Shown: positions 16,493-24,211 of the stretch, in pieces | Layout: each line of letters opens with the position of its first letter | Position numbering within the stretch: the first letter of the stretch is position 1 | NCBI GenBank assembly: GCA_015056945.1 | Contig: SVFH01000026.1 | Location: forward strand, 1 to 32,906 | Source: Lachnospiraceae bacterium | GTDB taxonomy: Bacteria > Bacillota > Clostridia > Lachnospirales > Lachnospiraceae | DNA: 32,906 bases | Direction of reading: 5' to 3' | Notes under the pieces: generated by a model | Database searches by the model: none | What the model was told of the DNA's origin: nothing | Seen by the model: the letters and a program-made list of their open reading frames with translations, nothing else | Position numbers and translations under genes: made by a program

Positions 16493-17266
16493 ATGAATAA
16501 AAGTGATTTACTTTTTTATGATGCCTACGAGGCATTTTATAAGATGGCAGGTGAATCCGAGGCGTTCCGACTTTTTTGCAAAGAGGCCTTCGGGGAGGAT
16601 TTCTCGCAGGATGGTTTCAGTAATGTTGCACAGATTGAGAGAATTCTGCAATACATTCCGGAGAAAAAGGATGTGCATATTCTTGATATTGGTTGCGGAA
16701 ACGGTAAAATGCTTGAATTTCTGCAACGTAAAACCAATGCATACATTCACGGCTTTGATTATTCTGCAGAAGCGATTAAAACGGCACAAGCGTTGTTCAC
16801 GGAGCGTGCTGAATTCCGAGAAGGAATTATCGGAGAAATTGAGTATCCGGCGGAAGTATTTGATGTGATTGCATCGATGGACACCATGTATTTTGCCAAG
16901 GATATGACGGCATTTGTTGCGCAGGTGAAACGATGGTTAAAGCCGGGCGGGGTATTCTTTGTCGGCTATCAGGAAGGCGATGTGGTTCCCAAAACGGAGA
17001 ATGCCCATACAAGTCTGTTGGCAGAAGCATTGAATCGGAATGGTTTGCATTATGAAGTGACCGACATAACGGAAGAAACGTATGAATTGCTGAAAAACAA
17101 ACGGGAGGCGGCCCTGAAATATCAAAAAGAGTTCGCAAAAGAAGGACACGATGAGTGGTTTGATATGCTGATTGGACAGACGGATTGCGCGACGGAACCG
17201 GTTGAACAATTTAAGGAAAAGATGGGAAGGTACCTTTATGTGGTGAGGACCGAAAGAGATTCTTAG
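16493..17266 (+). CDS. Class I SAM-dependent methyltransferase
   Basis: A 257-residue protein. The SAM-binding glycine loop is VHILDIGCGNGKMLEFLQ, the acidic residue after strand 2 is in IHGFDYSAEAI, and motif III is FDVIASMDTMYFAKD with the following WLKPGGVFFVGY. ATG 16493 is used because AAGGAG lies 7 bases before it. The methyl acceptor is unknown; the C-terminal part is mostly helical (EVTDITEETYELLKNKREAA). It ends the first cluster of the island: beyond it is the toxin-antitoxin locus. Confidence 0.87.
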   Translation: MNKSDLLFYDAYEAFYKMAGESEAFRLFCKEAFGEDFSQDGFSNVAQIERILQYIPEKKDVHILDIGCGNGKMLEFLQRKTNAYIHGFDYSAEAIKTAQALFTERAEFREGIIGEIEYPAEVFDVIASMDTMYFAKDMTAFVAQVKRWLKPGGVFFVGYQEGDVVPKTENAHTSLLAEALNRNGLHYEVTDITEETYELLKNKREAALKYQKEFAKEGHDEWFDMLIGQTDCATEPVEQFKEKMGRYLYVVRTERDS

Positions 17267-17322
17267 ACGCAAGACGGCGAGCGAAAAACTCACAAAAGAC
17301 AAACATACGTTCGAAAAGAATG

Positions 17323-17351
17323 TGGACATTCCGCCTATCATATGGTATAAT
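17323..17351 (+). promoter_or_regulatory. Promoter of the holin-like toxin
   Basis: TGGACA (17323-17328), 17 bases, TATAAT (17346-17351). A strong housekeeping promoter about 40 bases before the toxin start, typical of type I toxin genes, which are transcribed constitutively and silenced after transcription. Confidence 0.75.
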
Positions 17352-17370
17352 ATAACAGTGGGAACGGCGG

Positions 17371-17386
17371 CCCCTTGAGAAAGGGG
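17371..17386 (+). promoter_or_regulatory. Hairpin hiding the toxin ribosome site
   Basis: CCCCTT (17371-17376) pairs perfectly with AAGGGG (17381-17386) around GAGA. The right arm is the toxin Shine-Dalgarno sequence, so the folded mRNA would be poorly translated. Confidence 0.65.
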
Positions 17387-17395
17387 GAGATGCCT

Positions 17396-17491
17396 ATGTA
17401 TGTTACATACGATGTTCTGATTCAATTAGGATTATTGTTGGTAGCTATAATAGGTCTTGTTTACAAGATATGTCATAAAGGCAAAAAATAA
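17396..17491 (+). CDS. Holin-like type I toxin (TxpA/BsrG-like small membrane peptide)
   Basis: A 31-residue peptide beginning MYVTYDVLIQLGLLLVAIIG and ending YKICHKGKK: one hydrophobic helix (about 7-23) and a short basic tail. Length, the leading Y-x-x-L pattern and the tail match the putative holin-like toxin family of Firmicutes, whose members insert in the membrane and are held in check by antisense RNA. ATG 17396 is used; an ATG at 17390 is too close to the AAGGGGGAG ribosome site. Its own promoter, a hairpin masking the ribosome site, a terminator overlapping the stop codon and an opposing promoter all surround it, which is stronger evidence than the peptide sequence alone. Confidence 0.75.
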   Translation: MYVTYDVLIQLGLLLVAIIGLVYKICHKGKK

Positions 17492-17572
17492 TCCGCCCCT
17501 GTCCTGGTAAGCTTGGGCGGATTATTTTTTGCTAAAATTTACCGACAAGGGGTACCGCTAAGTACCACCTCT
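17483..17572 (-). ncRNA. Predicted antisense RNA antitoxin
   Basis: From the - strand promoter at 17579-17607 a transcript would start near 17572 and run leftward into the shared hairpin, which on this strand also ends in a run of six T (at 17483-17488). The RNA would be about 90 bases and fully complementary to the 3' end of the toxin mRNA, including its stop codon. This matches the RatA/TxpA layout. The 5' end is an estimate from the promoter position. Confidence 0.55.
17487..17530. terminator. Bidirectional terminator of the toxin-antitoxin locus
   Basis: AATAATCCGCCC (from 17487) pairs with GGGCGGATTATT (to about 17526). On the + strand it is followed by TTTT; on the - strand the same stem runs into TTTTTT. 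It starts on the toxin stop codon. Confidence 0.85.
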
Positions 17573-17578
17573 AAATAA

Positions 17579-17607
17579 AGAATAACACACATTTTCAGAC
17601 AGTGCAA
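17579..17607 (-). promoter_or_regulatory. Antisense promoter for the antitoxin RNA
   Basis: On the - strand TTGCAC (17607-17602), 17 bases, TATTCT (17584-17579). It faces the toxin terminator at the distance expected for a short antisense RNA. Confidence 0.5.
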
Positions 17608-17643
17608 GAGTCCGATAAAAAATATGAAACGGAGGTATATGAA

Positions 17644-18018
17644 ATGTACCAATCAGAGTATTGTGAAGTGAAATATGAAGAGCAGTATAACGTAGTGTTC
17701 GTAAAGTGGAAGAAGTTCTGTTGCAATCGTGATTACAGGGAACCGTTGGAATATGCATTGGAGATTATCCGTGCGCATGAGAATTGCGATTATGTGGCAG
17801 ATACCCGAAGCGGATTTGAGAATATTCCGGAAGATACGCAATGGGTTGCGGAGTATTTTATGCCCAAGGCGGCGGAATACGGGTGCAAATGCATCTGGTT
17901 TATTATTGATAAGGAGAACTCGTTAAAAGAGGAACTGGAAGGACAGGCAAGCGATTCTTCCGATATTATTGCATTTCGATATATTTATGATTTGTCGGAA
18001 GTCAGAAGTGAAAAATAA
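17644..18018 (+). CDS. STAS/SEC14-like small protein of unknown function
   Basis: A 124-residue soluble protein. The core (YNVVFVKWKKFCCNRDYREP, CDYVADTRSGFENIPEDTQW, CKCIWFIIDKEN) has the strand-helix spacing of the SpoIIAA-like STAS/SEC14 group often annotated in Clostridia. There is no obvious phospho-Ser site of a classic anti-anti-sigma factor, and Cys residues are frequent. ATG 17644 is preferred because ACGGAGG lies 9 bases upstream. The gene ends 17 bases before the dCMP deaminase, so they are probably co-transcribed. Fold assignment is from pattern memory only. Confidence 0.6.
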   Translation: MYQSEYCEVKYEEQYNVVFVKWKKFCCNRDYREPLEYALEIIRAHENCDYVADTRSGFENIPEDTQWVAEYFMPKAAEYGCKCIWFIIDKENSLKEELEGQASDSSDIIAFRYIYDLSEVRSEK

Positions 18019-18035
18019 AAGAGGAGAGGCAGAAT

Positions 18036-18521
18036 ATGGTCAGACCGGTAACAGGAGAGCGAATTACCAAAATTGATACATATTTGAATTGTGCGGAGGT
18101 TTTTGCCTACAGAAGCACATGTATCAAGCGAAAATACGGAGCCGTTATTGTCAAAGATGATGTTGTCATTTCAACAGGCTATAACGGAGCTCCCAGAGGA
18201 TATGAGAATTGTTGTGATTTAGGTACCTGCCCTCGCATTGAAAGAGACATGCATCAGGGGGAAGGATACGGGATTTGTCGAGCAATTCATGCGGAAGCGA
18301 ATGCTTTGTTGAATTGTTCCAGGCAGCAGACCATCGGGGCAGATTTGTATCTGGTCGGAGTCAACCCGAAAGACAATTCCATACATAGGGCAAAACCATG
18401 CCCGTTATGTGCCAGAACAATTATACAGGCAGGTATTCGCAACGTGTACCTGCGCATTGGAGACGGTGCAGAGAATTACGTGGTTGTCCCCGCAGGGGAA
18501 TTGGAATGGGTTCAAAAATAA
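18036..18521 (+). CDS. Deoxycytidylate (dCMP) deaminase family protein
   Basis: A 161-residue zinc deaminase. HAEANALL supplies the zinc His85 and catalytic Glu87; PCPLCARTII supplies Cys122 and Cys125. An upstream GYNGAPRGYENCCDLGTCPR segment with extra Cys/His is typical of dCMP deaminases (ComEB type) and absent from cytidine deaminases. The reaction is dCMP to dUMP, feeding thymidylate synthesis and trimming the dCTP pool. Riboflavin-type deaminases are less likely given that insertion. It follows the STAS-like gene closely; GAGGAGAGG is the ribosome site. Confidence 0.86.
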   Translation: MVRPVTGERITKIDTYLNCAEVFAYRSTCIKRKYGAVIVKDDVVISTGYNGAPRGYENCCDLGTCPRIERDMHQGEGYGICRAIHAEANALLNCSRQQTIGADLYLVGVNPKDNSIHRAKPCPLCARTIIQAGIRNVYLRIGDGAENYVVVPAGELEWVQK

Positions 18522-18545
18522 AATATTTTAAAGGAGAATAAAGAA

Positions 18546-18935
18546 ATGAGAATTGCAGTAACTTATGAAAACGGAGAAATTTTTCAGCATTTTGGACACA
18601 CGGAGGAGTTCAAAGTATATGATGTGGAGAACGGTGCAGTTGTAGCATCTGAAGTGGTAAGCACCAACGGAAACGGACATGGTGCACTGGCAGGTGTGTT
18701 GAACGATTTGAAGGCAGAAGTACTTATTTGCGGCGGTATCGGTGCAGGTGCACAGATGGCACTTCATTCTGCGGGTATTCAGTTATTTGGCGGTGTGTCA
18801 GGAAGTGCTGATGAGGCGGTAGAGAAGTATATAGCAGGGAATCTGGATTACAATCCGGACGTGAAGTGTGATCACCACGGAGACCATCACGGAGAAGGCC
18901 ATTCATGCGGCAATCACGGATGCGGAAGTCATTAG
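18546..18935 (+). CDS. NifX/NifB-like (dinitrogenase iron-molybdenum cofactor family) small protein with His/Cys tail
   Basis: A 129-residue protein. Residues 1-105 (MRIAVTYENGEIFQHFGHTE, VLICGGIGAGAQMALHSAGI, QLFGGVSGSADEAVEKYIAG) match the RNase-H-like cofactor-binding fold of the NifX/NafY/NifB C-terminal family. The tail from about 107 (CDHHGDHHGEGHSCGNHGCG) is packed with His and Cys and should bind metal. No nitrogen-fixation genes are nearby. In non-fixing Clostridia such proteins are usually tied to metal or iron-sulfur handling. AAAGGAG lies about 10 bases before the ATG. Confidence 0.84.
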   Translation: MRIAVTYENGEIFQHFGHTEEFKVYDVENGAVVASEVVSTNGNGHGALAGVLNDLKAEVLICGGIGAGAQMALHSAGIQLFGGVSGSADEAVEKYIAGNLDYNPDVKCDHHGDHHGEGHSCGNHGCGSH

Positions 18936-18970
18936 TGTAAAAGTTTTGTCTAAAGACGGAGGTGGATGAA

Positions 18971-19540
18971 ATGACAACAATATATTTTGTCAGACATGCA
19001 GAACCGAATTATGAGAATCATGATGATATGTTACGGGAACTTACTGCGAAAGGTTTGCGGGACAGAGAGCTTGTGACGGATTTTTTACAGGACAAGAGGA
19101 TTGATGTTGTTTTATCCAGCCCGTATCACCGTTCCATAGATACGGTCCGTCATTTTGCGGAGAAGAATGCGTTGGATATCACCGTGGTAGAGGATTTCAG
19201 AGAGCGCAAAATTGACAGTGTATGGATTGAAGATTTCAATGCGTTCTGCCGGCAGCAGTGGGAAGATTTCAACTACAAATTATCGGACGGAGAGTGTCTT
19301 AAGGAAGTGCAGGAGAGAAACATTGCAGCCATAAACAGAGTACTCAAAGAATATGCCGGTAAGAACATTGTGGTAGGCAGTCACGGTACCGCGTTAAGCA
19401 CGATTATTAACTATTATGACAAAACATTCGGGCATGCAGAGTTTAATGCCATTAAGGGACTGATGCCATGGATTGTGCAGTTTGATTTCGAGGATGGGGA
19501 ATGTGTTGCCATTCGTAAATACAATGTGTTTGAGGGGTAA
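18971..19540 (+). CDS. Histidine phosphatase (phosphoglycerate-mutase-like)
   Basis: A 189-residue protein. YFVRHAE (Arg8, His9 the phosphorylated residue), VVLSSPYHRSIDTVRHFAE with the second Arg, and VVGSHGTAL with the second His complete the histidine-phosphatase site. It dephosphorylates a small molecule; sequence does not tell which. ATG 18971 is used because GGAGG lies 8 bases upstream; an earlier GTG has no site of its own. The gap to the metallophosphoesterase is 3 bases. Confidence 0.87.
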   Translation: MTTIYFVRHAEPNYENHDDMLRELTAKGLRDRELVTDFLQDKRIDVVLSSPYHRSIDTVRHFAEKNALDITVVEDFRERKIDSVWIEDFNAFCRQQWEDFNYKLSDGECLKEVQERNIAAINRVLKEYAGKNIVVGSHGTALSTIINYYDKTFGHAEFNAIKGLMPWIVQFDFEDGECVAIRKYNVFEG

Positions 19541-19543
19541 GAA

Positions 19544-20482
19544 ATGAGATTTGCCATTATTTCAGATATACACGGGAATTTACATGCATTGAATGCAGTG
19601 CTGGAGGATGCACGGAAGAACAATGCGGATGAATACATTTTTGTGGGGGACTACTGTCTCAGCAGTCCCTACCCGAATGAATGCATTCAGCGAATGCGTG
19701 ATATGAAAAGAGCGCATGTAATCCGGGGAAATGAAGAGAAGTATTTGGAGAATCTGATTGGTAAAGATCAAAAAACATGGACTGACGGACAGATGCAGAT
19801 TTCATATTATTGCTATCATGCGGTCAGTGAAGAGAATCTTGCGTATCTTTTATCAAGACCTCATTCTCTGGAATTAAGATGCGGCGATGTTACATTGCAT
19901 ATCGCACATGCATCAGATGCATTTATAGCAGACTGCGAACTGAAAGAATGGCTGCCTGCCCACATTACAAAGCGCTATCACAATAGAGTGATAACTGCCG
20001 AGTCCATCAAAACAGATATACAGGATTATTATGACAATGATGCGCGGTTTCAACAGATATTTGCAGAGTTGGAGTCGGGTATCTATATATTTGGACATTC
20101 GCATGTGCAGTGGAACTATCGCTCCAAGGATGGTAAAAAAATTCTTGTGAATCCGGGTTCCTGTGGCTTGCCGTTAGACGGAATTACAGGAAGTCTGCCT
20201 TACACAATAATTGATATCGACGATGCCGGATATGTCAGCGTGAAGGAGAGACGCATTCCGTACGACGTGGAGGAATATATCAAGGTTTTAGTGGAAAGTG
20301 ACCAATTTTTAAAAGCAAAAGTATGGACGAAAATAATCGCACGGGAATTAAAAACCGGGCGTGAGCATCTATTCTATTTTCTTCAGTTTGCGGAAAAATA
20401 TGCCGTTGAAATCGGCGATACAAGACGGCCGTTTGCGTTAGATACGTGGGAAACGGCGTATGAAATATGGAGTGAGAAATAA
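19544..20482 (+). CDS. Calcineurin-like metallophosphoesterase (YfcE/MJ0936-like)
   Basis: A 312-residue protein. The two-metal site is readable: ISDIHGN (Asp8, His10), FVGDYC, IRGNEEKY (GN-x, here GNE where many have GNH), LHIAHASD and IFGHSHVQW. VNPGSCGLPLDG is the usual strand after the last His. Replacement of the catalytic GNH/D His by Glu is typical of a YfcE-like subgroup and may shift the substrate. The C-terminal 90 residues (FLKAKVWTKIIARELKTGRE) are a helical extension not seen in minimal YfcE. It abuts the histidine phosphatase and the next GNAT, so the three probably form one operon. Confidence 0.87.
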   Translation: MRFAIISDIHGNLHALNAVLEDARKNNADEYIFVGDYCLSSPYPNECIQRMRDMKRAHVIRGNEEKYLENLIGKDQKTWTDGQMQISYYCYHAVSEENLAYLLSRPHSLELRCGDVTLHIAHASDAFIADCELKEWLPAHITKRYHNRVITAESIKTDIQDYYDNDARFQQIFAELESGIYIFGHSHVQWNYRSKDGKKILVNPGSCGLPLDGITGSLPYTIIDIDDAGYVSVKERRIPYDVEEYIKVLVESDQFLKAKVWTKIIARELKTGREHLFYFLQFAEKYAVEIGDTRRPFALDTWETAYEIWSEK

Positions 20483-20484
20483 AT

Positions 20485-21252
20485 ATGACAAATGAGATGA
20501 TTCGTCAGATTGCCATGCAACAGTCGGCAATCGATTCGAATTGTGCGGTGGAAGATTTCACACGCAATGAGAATGTAATAACAATTTCCAAAGAGAATAA
20601 AGATGCGAGAAAATATCTGAAGCTTCCGCATGTTTGTGATTTGACATCGTACGGCGATAATATTGTTGCAACGGTTTCGGAAGAATATAAAGAGATTGTG
20701 GAACAGTACATCAATAAGTATTCGGTGGCACATTGTTTTGAAACACCGAATATGCATGTTTTAAATGATGCATTTCAGAGAGCGGGATACCGCGTATGTT
20801 TTATGGCAGAATATTTCCTGCCGGATGTAAGGCATTTGCAGGCATTACCGTGTGAATATGAATTTAAGGTTTTGGTACAGGAAGATTTTAAGGAGTTATA
20901 TAAACCGGAATGGAGCAATGCTTTGTGCGAGATGCGTAAGGAGCTTGACGTTCTCGGCGTCGGTGCGTATGACAATGGAGAGCTGATTGGGCTGGCGGCC
21001 TGTTCTGCAGACTGTGAAACCATGTGGCAGATTGGGGTAGATGTGCTTCCGGCATACCGCAGAAAGGGAATTGCGTCAGCGTTAACTTCAAGGCTGGCAA
21101 TCGAGATTCTGGAACGGGGTAAAGTACCCTTTTATTGTTGTGCATGGTCGAATGTAAAGTCGGCAAGAAATGCAATCAGAAGCGGTTTCCGCCCGGCATG
21201 GATACAAATGACGGTGAAACCGGCTTCATTTGTGGATGAAATGAATCAGTGA
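20485..21252 (+). CDS. GNAT-family N-acetyltransferase with N-terminal extension
   Basis: A 255-residue protein, starting 2 bases after the phosphoesterase stop. The C-terminal half (about 150-245) is the GNAT domain: MWQIGVDVLPAYRRKGIASA (motif A with R-R-K-G-I-A) followed by YCCAWSNVKSARNAIRSGFR. The N-terminal 130 residues resemble the preceding domain of GNATs that act on bulky or peptide substrates (IVEQYINKYSVAHCFE, FQRAGYRVCFMAEYFLPD). The substrate is unknown. Translation is likely coupled to the upstream gene. Confidence 0.83.
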   Translation: MTNEMIRQIAMQQSAIDSNCAVEDFTRNENVITISKENKDARKYLKLPHVCDLTSYGDNIVATVSEEYKEIVEQYINKYSVAHCFETPNMHVLNDAFQRAGYRVCFMAEYFLPDVRHLQALPCEYEFKVLVQEDFKELYKPEWSNALCEMRKELDVLGVGAYDNGELIGLAACSADCETMWQIGVDVLPAYRRKGIASALTSRLAIEILERGKVPFYCCAWSNVKSARNAIRSGFRPAWIQMTVKPASFVDEMNQ

Positions 21253-21262
21253 GGTGACGGAA

Positions 21263-21769
21263 ATGAGAATCAGACCATATCAGGAGAAAGATTTTGCGGT
21301 GATATCCGGTTGGATTACGGATGAGCGTTCACACGCACTGTGGTGTGCTAACTTGATGCCTTTTCCGTTGACGAAAAAAGGATTTGATGATTTGCTGCGG
21401 GATGCGGAAGAACGTTTCGGAGACAGCCCGTTTGTTGCTACGGAAGATAACGGTAAGGTAGTTGGTTTCTTTTGCTTCTCCGTCAATATCAGTACGAATG
21501 AAGGCATGTTCAAATTTGTTATGGTTGATAACTCAATCAGGAATAAAGGATACGGTTGCGAAATGATTAAGTTGGCCGTAAAATATGCATTTGAAATTGC
21601 CAACGCAGATGCCGTGCAACTGAATGTATTTCCGGAGAATCCGGGGGCAAAAAGATGTTATGAAAAGGTTGGGTTCAGAGAGCGAATGTTAACGGAAAAT
21701 GCATTCAATTTTAAAGATGAATCATGGGGAAGATGCAATATGGTTATTGCGCGCAATATAGAATCTTAA
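21263..21769 (+). CDS. GNAT-family N-acetyltransferase (RimI-like)
   Basis: A 168-residue protein. Motif A is KFVMVDNSIRNKGYGCEMIK (R-N-K-G-Y-G), followed by AVQLNVFPENPGAKRCYEKV and GFRE, the standard N..A..CYEK.GF region. It falls in the RimJ/RimI-like group; the acceptor could be a protein N terminus or a small amine. ATG 21263 is used because GAGGTGACGG lies before it. The gap to the previous GNAT is 10 bases, so two adjacent acetyltransferases are co-expressed. Confidence 0.84.
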   Translation: MRIRPYQEKDFAVISGWITDERSHALWCANLMPFPLTKKGFDDLLRDAEERFGDSPFVATEDNGKVVGFFCFSVNISTNEGMFKFVMVDNSIRNKGYGCEMIKLAVKYAFEIANADAVQLNVFPENPGAKRCYEKVGFRERMLTENAFNFKDESWGRCNMVIARNIES

Positions 21770-21786
21770 ACTTTGAGGAATGTTGT

Positions 21787-22467
21787 ATGGACAGAAAAGA
21801 AACAATAAGAGAAAAAATATTGGACCTGGGCGTTGATGTGTGCGGGTTTGGAGGAGTAGAGCGATTTGCGGAAGCACCGGCAAATTTTCACCCCACAGAT
21901 TTGTATCCGGATTGTAAGTCTGTGATTGCAGTGGGAATAGCACTTCCCAAGGGGATTTTTCACGTTAAATCAAGACTGATATACGGACATTTTAATGAGG
22001 ATGTGGTACACAAGGTGGATGAAGTCGTGCTTTCGGCGGCAAAATTCATTGAAGAAGAATATGAAGGAATATGTGTACCTGTTCCTACGGATGGGCCATA
22101 TGAGTATTGGGAAACGGAAACCATGACAGGGAAAGGGTTATTGTCAATGAAACATGTGGCGGTAGCCTGTGGAATCGGGCAGATTGGCAAAAGCAGTTTG
22201 CTTCTCAATCCGAAATACGGAAACAGACTTGTACTGGGTGCTGTCTTAACCAATCTGGATTTTGAAAGTGACCCGCCAAGTGAGAATATATGCCTCCCGG
22301 AATGTTCCGGATGTTTAGATTCCTGTCCTGTATCAGCGATCAGTAATAAATCTGTTGTACAAATGAAGTGCAGACAGAATACTTATGGCAAAACAACAAG
22401 AGGGTTTGATACTGTTGATTGCAACAAATGCAGAAGTGAATGTCCGATGCGTGACGGACTTCTTTGA
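21787..22467 (+). CDS. Short QueG-like 4Fe-4S protein (epoxyqueuosine-reductase-like)
   Basis: A 226-residue protein. VCGFGGVERF and VIAVGIALPK match the N-terminal domain of QueG/reductive-dehalogenase-like proteins, and GIGQIGKSSLLLNPKYGNRL its middle. Ferredoxin-type cysteines follow: CSGCLDSCPVSAI and, later, CNKCRSECP. Full QueG is about 380 residues with C-terminal HEAT repeats; these are absent, so it is a short relative whose substrate is unclear. ATG 21787 is chosen because the upstream frame overlaps the GNAT gene and GAGGAATG lies nearby. It closes this co-directional run. Confidence 0.78.
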   Translation: MDRKETIREKILDLGVDVCGFGGVERFAEAPANFHPTDLYPDCKSVIAVGIALPKGIFHVKSRLIYGHFNEDVVHKVDEVVLSAAKFIEEEYEGICVPVPTDGPYEYWETETMTGKGLLSMKHVAVACGIGQIGKSSLLLNPKYGNRLVLGAVLTNLDFESDPPSENICLPECSGCLDSCPVSAISNKSVVQMKCRQNTYGKTTRGFDTVDCNKCRSECPMRDGLL

Positions 22468-22625
22468 AGTGGATTACCGACTTTCAGCCTGCTGTTACGT
22501 TTCAAAACACACGTTTATTTGAATCCTACTCAACGGTGCGTTGCTTGAATGATATCAGGTGTGATTGTATCATGATGCCATGGCCATGAAACATTAATTG
22601 ATATGATTCAAAAAGGAGGATAATC

Positions 22626-23672
22626 ATGAGTACAACACTTGGTAAAAACATTAAAACTTTTAGAAAAAACAAAGGATTTACACAGGAAGAATTAGCAGAC
22701 CTTTTAAACATTACGCCGCAGGCTGTCAGTAAGTGGGAGTCGGAGAACGGACTTCCGGATGTTTCTATGCTGATTCCGCTGGCGAAGGTCTTGGGCGTCA
22801 GTACGGATTCTCTTCTGGGGTATGACAGCATTCTGGAGAATGATGAAGTGACTGCCAGAATAAAAGATGCCGTACAAAGCCTTAAGTTGAGTAATGACCG
22901 TGCACAGAAAACCATTGCCGTATGTGAGCTGCTTTCAACGGAAACAAACCTGAATCCAGGCAACTTCGAAATTATTAAAGATTATGTGCAGGAAACCGCA
23001 AACTTAAGCATGTATGAGGATCCTGTACTGGAAGGTTGTTTTCAGGATGAACCGGAGCGTATTCAGAAGATTTATAAGGATTGTATTAGAAAAGGTGCGT
23101 ATCTGATCAGCCACTGCAGTGACAGGGAACTGGTAGATAAAACCCACTATGCACTTGCGTGGATTTACATACATAAGAAAGATTTCGAGAAAGCCAAAGA
23201 CCATATCAATGTACTTCCGAGTCTGTCGACACGAAGTATCCGGGAGAATCTGGACATGGAGCTTGTATTCTTTGAAAGCGGCTTCGATAAGATGAAAGAC
23301 AAGATGCAAGACAATGCAATTCTTCTGTTCTATCTGGTGGCGGCTATGCTTGATACAATCGCCGAGAACTATGGCTGGTGGGGAGAGAAGGAAGAGGCAT
23401 ATCAAATTTGTGATTGGTGTCAGGAGGTGCTCAAAGCATATGGTTCCAATCGTAAATATATTGATGTGGATAAATATCTCAGAGCAAGAAGAAGTCTTGC
23501 ATTCTTCAAAATGGTTGCGGCCAAGAGAGCCGGAGACGATGCTTATGCAGAGCAACTGTATGCAACTTTTGCCGAAGAAATAAATGCTGAGGATCTGACG
23601 GATGAGGAGAAGCAAAAGGCAATGGCTCTGTTAAACAGCGATATTGCATATTACGGCAAGTACAGTGAATGA
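22626..23672 (+). CDS. XRE-family regulator with TPR-like C-terminal domain
   Basis: A 348-residue protein. The helix-turn-helix is KTFRKNKGFTQEELADLLNI followed by TPQAVSKWESENGLPDVSML. From about residue 80 it is all helical, with TPR-like packing (THYALAWIYIHKKDFEKAKD, LFYLVAAMLDTIAENYGWWG). This domain arrangement is common in Firmicutes, where the C-terminal part senses a peptide or small-molecule signal. AAGGAGG is 6 bases from the ATG. 158 gene-free bases upstream probably hold its promoter; I do not see a clear consensus there. Confidence 0.85.
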   Translation: MSTTLGKNIKTFRKNKGFTQEELADLLNITPQAVSKWESENGLPDVSMLIPLAKVLGVSTDSLLGYDSILENDEVTARIKDAVQSLKLSNDRAQKTIAVCELLSTETNLNPGNFEIIKDYVQETANLSMYEDPVLEGCFQDEPERIQKIYKDCIRKGAYLISHCSDRELVDKTHYALAWIYIHKKDFEKAKDHINVLPSLSTRSIRENLDMELVFFESGFDKMKDKMQDNAILLFYLVAAMLDTIAENYGWWGEKEEAYQICDWCQEVLKAYGSNRKYIDVDKYLRARRSLAFFKMVAAKRAGDDAYAEQLYATFAEEINAEDLTDEEKQKAMALLNSDIAYYGKYSE

Positions 23673-23735
23673 AATATTTGAGATAAGTGTCCGAGAGAAT
23701 TAATACACCACTCCGTGCGAAAGGGAAATTGCGAA

Positions 23736-24179
23736 ATGAATGAATTGCATCTAAGAATCATGAATCTTGAAACAAGAATAGAACGAAACCGCAATTATAT
23801 TAAAACGATAAAAGCCTTGGCCGGAGTGTGTGTATTTTTTTGTCTCTGTTATGTATTAGGAGCAAAGAGTCTCTGGGAGGAGCATAAGATAGCGGCATTG
23901 ATTGTATGCATTCTCTCAATGATTGTTACGATAGTTCTGTTTTTTGCAGATGTACGTTTGTGTAAAGGAAACAAAGAGCTTGAGTTTGAAATCTACAGAT
24001 TGGAAGTTGAAGATTTGGAGAATAAGAAAATCATAGCAGAGGTGAGGAGGGAAGGCTTATCGGATATTGTTTTAGACAAAAAGATTGATAGACCATCGGA
24101 AGATGTACCGTTTCCGATTGCTTTCTACAGCGTTATGCTGGCGTTGGATATATTGATAGGAATTTTGTTGTGGTTGTAA
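23736..24179 (+). CDS. Membrane protein with cytoplasmic coiled coil, unknown
   Basis: A 147-residue protein I do not recognise. The first 25 residues (LHLRIMNLETRIERNRNYIK) look like a short amphipathic coil. Two membrane segments follow (about 28-47 and 54-73), then a charged coiled region (LCKGNKELEFEIYRLEVEDL) and a last hydrophobic segment near the C terminus (about 127-146). ATG 23736 is preferred; an in-frame GTG at 23715 lacks a ribosome site. It sits between an XRE regulator and an S66 peptidase and may be part of the same unit. Confidence 0.6.
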   Translation: MNELHLRIMNLETRIERNRNYIKTIKALAGVCVFFCLCYVLGAKSLWEEHKIAALIVCILSMIVTIVLFFADVRLCKGNKELEFEIYRLEVEDLENKKIIAEVRREGLSDIVLDKKIDRPSEDVPFPIAFYSVMLALDILIGILLWL

Positions 24180-24211
24180 ATGAATGAAGGAATTAAGAAA
24201 GGATGACATTT

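Noticed and set aside
18546..18935. Evidence of nitrogen fixation
   Set aside because: NifX/NifB-like single-domain proteins are common in non-fixing Clostridia, and no nitrogenase gene is in the window.
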